Below, in pieces: positions 4,526 to 5,977 of a stretch of 5,977 bases of DNA. The notes under the pieces were generated by a model. The model ran no database searches. It was not told the DNA's origin and saw only the letters and a program-made list of their open reading frames with translations. The DNA is from Clostridiales bacterium (lineage in GTDB: Bacteria > Bacillota > Clostridia > Oscillospirales > Oscillospiraceae), in the NCBI GenBank assembly GCA_003522945.1, contig DPHR01000139.1:1008-6984 (forward strand), written 5' to 3'. Within the stretch, counting starts at the first letter, position 1, and each line of letters starts with the position of its first letter. The position numbers and the translations under genes were made by a program.

Positions 4526-5723
4526 CAGGATGGTAATTTTTCGCCAGACCGCCCTCGGCGGTCTCGCGGTAAACGCGGTTTAAGTCCCGTCCCGTTTCAT
4601 ACATCGTGTGAACGACGGTGTCAAAGGAGATCTTGCTCGTCTCCGAAAGGAAGTTTGCAAGCGAGAGCGCATTGATGGCGCGCATCGCGGCAACGGCGTT
4701 CCGCTCGATGCACGGGATCTGCACAAGCCCCCCGATCGGGTCGCACGTAAGGCCGAGATGGTGCTCCATGGCGACCTCGGCGGCATAGCCGATCTGGCCG
4801 AGACCCATTTCAAAAAGCTCGCCGAGCGCCGCGGCGGTCATGGAGCAGGCCGAGCCGATCTCCGCCTGGCAGCCGCACTCCGCGCCGGAGATGGAGGCGT
4901 TCGTCTTGATGAGATCGCCGATCACGCCGCCCGCGGCCAGCGCGCGGACGATCGCCTCATCGGAGAAGCCGCGCTCCTCCTGCATATAAAGGAGCGCCGC
5001 GGGCATAACGCCGCTCGCGCCGCACGTCGGCGCCGTGACGATCTCCCCGCCGGAGGCGTTCTGCTCCGCTACGGCGAACGCATACGCGCACACGAGCCGG
5101 TTTTCGCGCGTCTGCGGGCTTTCGTCGATGTGGCGGCGGTTATAGAGATACTGCGCCTTACGCTCGACCTCCAGTCCGCCCGGCAGCTCGCCGGTGCGGG
5201 TGAGACCGTCGGACACGCTCTGCTTCATTGTGTTCCAGATATCATAAAGATAGTCCCGAATCTTCTCCCCTTCCCGCAGAAACACATAATCGCTCAGCCG
5301 CAGCCGGTTCGCGCTGCAAAAGGCGGAGATCTCCGCGTAGCTCGTTTCCGGATAGACCTCCGGCGACTCGGTGTCGGGCCGGCCGGGGATGGAGATCGCG
5401 CCGCCGCCGACGGAGAGGGCCGTCATCTCGCCGGTGAGCGCGCCGTTTTTGTAAGCGCGCAGCTCCATCGTGTTCGGGTGCGGCAGGTCGGTGCGCTCCG
5501 TGTTCCAGAGGATGTCGGTGTGCACCGGCGCAAGCGCGTCGCGCACGGCGACGTCGGTCAGATGGCCGCGCCCGGTCAGGGCGAGCGAGCCGAAGAGCGC
5601 GACCTCATACCGGTCGGCGTCCGGGTGTTCCTCGCGGAAGAGACAGCAGGCGCGCGTGGGGCCGATGGTGTGGGAGCTGGACGGGCCTCGCCCGACGGTG
5701 TAAAGCTCGCGCAGCGATTTCAT
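4518..5723 (-). CDS. sdaA: L-serine ammonia-lyase (dehydratase), iron-sulfur dependent, single chain (401 aa)
   Basis: The enzyme deaminates L-serine to pyruvate and ammonia in the cytosol using a [4Fe-4S] cluster. The N-terminal beta domain carries GPSSSHTIGP (residues 13-22), and the C-terminal catalytic alpha domain starts near residue 155. Cluster ligands are probably C285, C327 and C338. Their spacing of 42 and 11 matches the ligands I recall in the Legionella pneumophila enzyme (C343, C385, C396). Other landmarks are APTCGASGVMPA (231-242), TNASISGAECGCQAEIGSACSM (as two stretches, 274-285 and 286-295) and DPIGGLVQIPCIERN (328-342). Both domains are fused in one chain, about 50 residues shorter than E. 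coli SdaA. The C-terminus (KNYHPEK) lacks the Cys that closes the cluster site in the Legionella enzyme. The ATG (5721-5723) overlaps the upstream gene's TGA by 4 bp and is preceded by AAAGGAAG 8 bases upstream. Confidence 0.96.
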   Translation of the reverse strand: MKSLRELYTVGRGPSSSHTIGPTRACCLFREEHPDADRYEVALFGSLALTGRGHLTDVAVRDALAPVHTDILWNTERTDLPHPNTMELRAYKNGALTGEMTALSVGGGAISIPGRPDTESPEVYPETSYAEISAFCSANRLRLSDYVFLREGEKIRDYLYDIWNTMKQSVSDGLTRTGELPGGLEVERKAQYLYNRRHIDESPQTRENRLVCAYAFAVAEQNASGGEIVTAPTCGASGVMPAALLYMQEERGFSDEAIVRALAAGGVIGDLIKTNASISGAECGCQAEIGSACSMTAAALGELFEMGLGQIGYAAEVAMEHHLGLTCDPIGGLVQIPCIERNAVAAMRAINALSLANFLSETSKISFDTVVHTMYETGRDLNRVYRETAEGGLAKNYHPEK

Positions 5724-5977
5724 GCGGCGTTCTTCCTTTCCAAATGAAAGATCCGGGGGATGAGCGAGATGAGCGGCATGCCGAGCAGGAACAGCACGCC
5801 CGCCTCACCGAGCGCGACCTCCGCGCCGAAGAGCAGGAAGCTCTGCCAGAAGGCGTCGCGCGCGAAGCTCCACGCGAGCACCGCGCCGATGACGACGCCG
5901 TTCCAGACCACGGGGCTCAGGCACGCCAGAACGCGCATCGCTGCGGACGGCATCGCGCCGGTGCGCCGCGCCTCGCG
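5720..5977 (-). CDS. C-terminal part of a small membrane protein, probably QueT-type ECF transporter S component (partial)
   Basis: The frame is open from the right edge to a TGA at 5720-5722, giving the last 85 residues; an internal ATG at 5951-5953 is probably not the true start. Two or three membrane segments are visible, around LSPVVWNGVVIGAVLAW and, after FWQSFLLFGAE, the stretch VALGEAGVLFLLGMPLISLI, ending in a basic tail (HLERKNAA). The pattern of a Pro-Val-X-X-Asn-X-Val-X-Gly helix followed by a Gly-Glu and a Leu-Gly-X-Pro-Leu ending resembles QueT, the substrate-binding S component for queuosine precursor uptake. If so, the missing upstream part may hold a preQ1 riboswitch. The 4-bp overlap with the serine dehydratase gene suggests coupled translation. 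Membrane nature is clear; the QueT assignment is moderate. Confidence 0.6.
   Translation of the reverse strand, partial: REARRTGAMPSAAMRVLACLSPVVWNGVVIGAVLAWSFARDAFWQSFLLFGAEVALGEAGVLFLLGMPLISLIPRIFHLERKNAA

Noticed and set aside
4608..5747. 379-codon plus-strand reading frame opposite the serine dehydratase gene
   Set aside because: It is composed of Arg/Ala/Gly-rich low-information sequence typical of the antisense of a GC-rich gene; the minus strand encodes an unmistakable enzyme.

Overview
The window looks like a chromosomal segment of a moderately GC-rich Firmicute, most likely class Clostridia (an Oscillospirales-type gut organism is my best guess). The basis is the rpmH-rnpA-yidD-yidC order, a short YidC with neither a large periplasmic domain nor a lipoprotein signal, good sigma-A-type promoters and AAAGGA-like ribosome sites, a single-chain iron-sulfur L-serine dehydratase, and a probable QueT-type transporter. 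Taxonomy is inferred from protein style only.

Left part (1-1175, minus strand): the conserved ribosome/RNase P/membrane-insertion operon, read leftwards. A near-consensus promoter at 1146-1175 drives rpmH (L34), rnpA (RNase P protein), yidD and yidC, the last cut by the window edge. rnpA and yidD overlap by 4 bp. The gene upstream of and divergent from rpmH is not dnaA but a HAD phosphatase, and no DnaA-box cluster is visible, so this is not an oriC-adjacent copy of the locus.

Middle part (1223-2717): a plus-strand HAD hydrolase with its own extended -10 promoter and a 9-bp stem-loop at the predicted 5' end of its mRNA. It converges on an unrecognised 114-residue, very acidic, histidine-containing minus-strand protein. 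That protein is built of two 36-residue copies identical in protein sequence. Their DNA differs at eight positions, all synonymous, so both copies appear to be kept by selection. It has its own promoter, a leader hairpin with a UCCG tetraloop and a strong terminator, so it is a complete monocistronic unit. This is the most novel item in the window.

Right part (2654-5977): a monocistronic plus-strand polytopic membrane protein (574 aa, resembling GT-C/PMT-type glycosyltransferases) fires divergently from the acidic-protein gene. It ends at a 16-bp perfect hairpin that also lies directly behind the convergent minus-strand serine dehydratase gene. That gene overlaps by ATGA with the 3' end of a membrane protein gene, probably a QueT-type S component, which runs off the right edge.

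Apart from the operon on the left and the overlapping pair on the right, the genes are single transcription units with no obvious shared pathway. I see no tRNA or rRNA, no CRISPR array and no insertion sequence.
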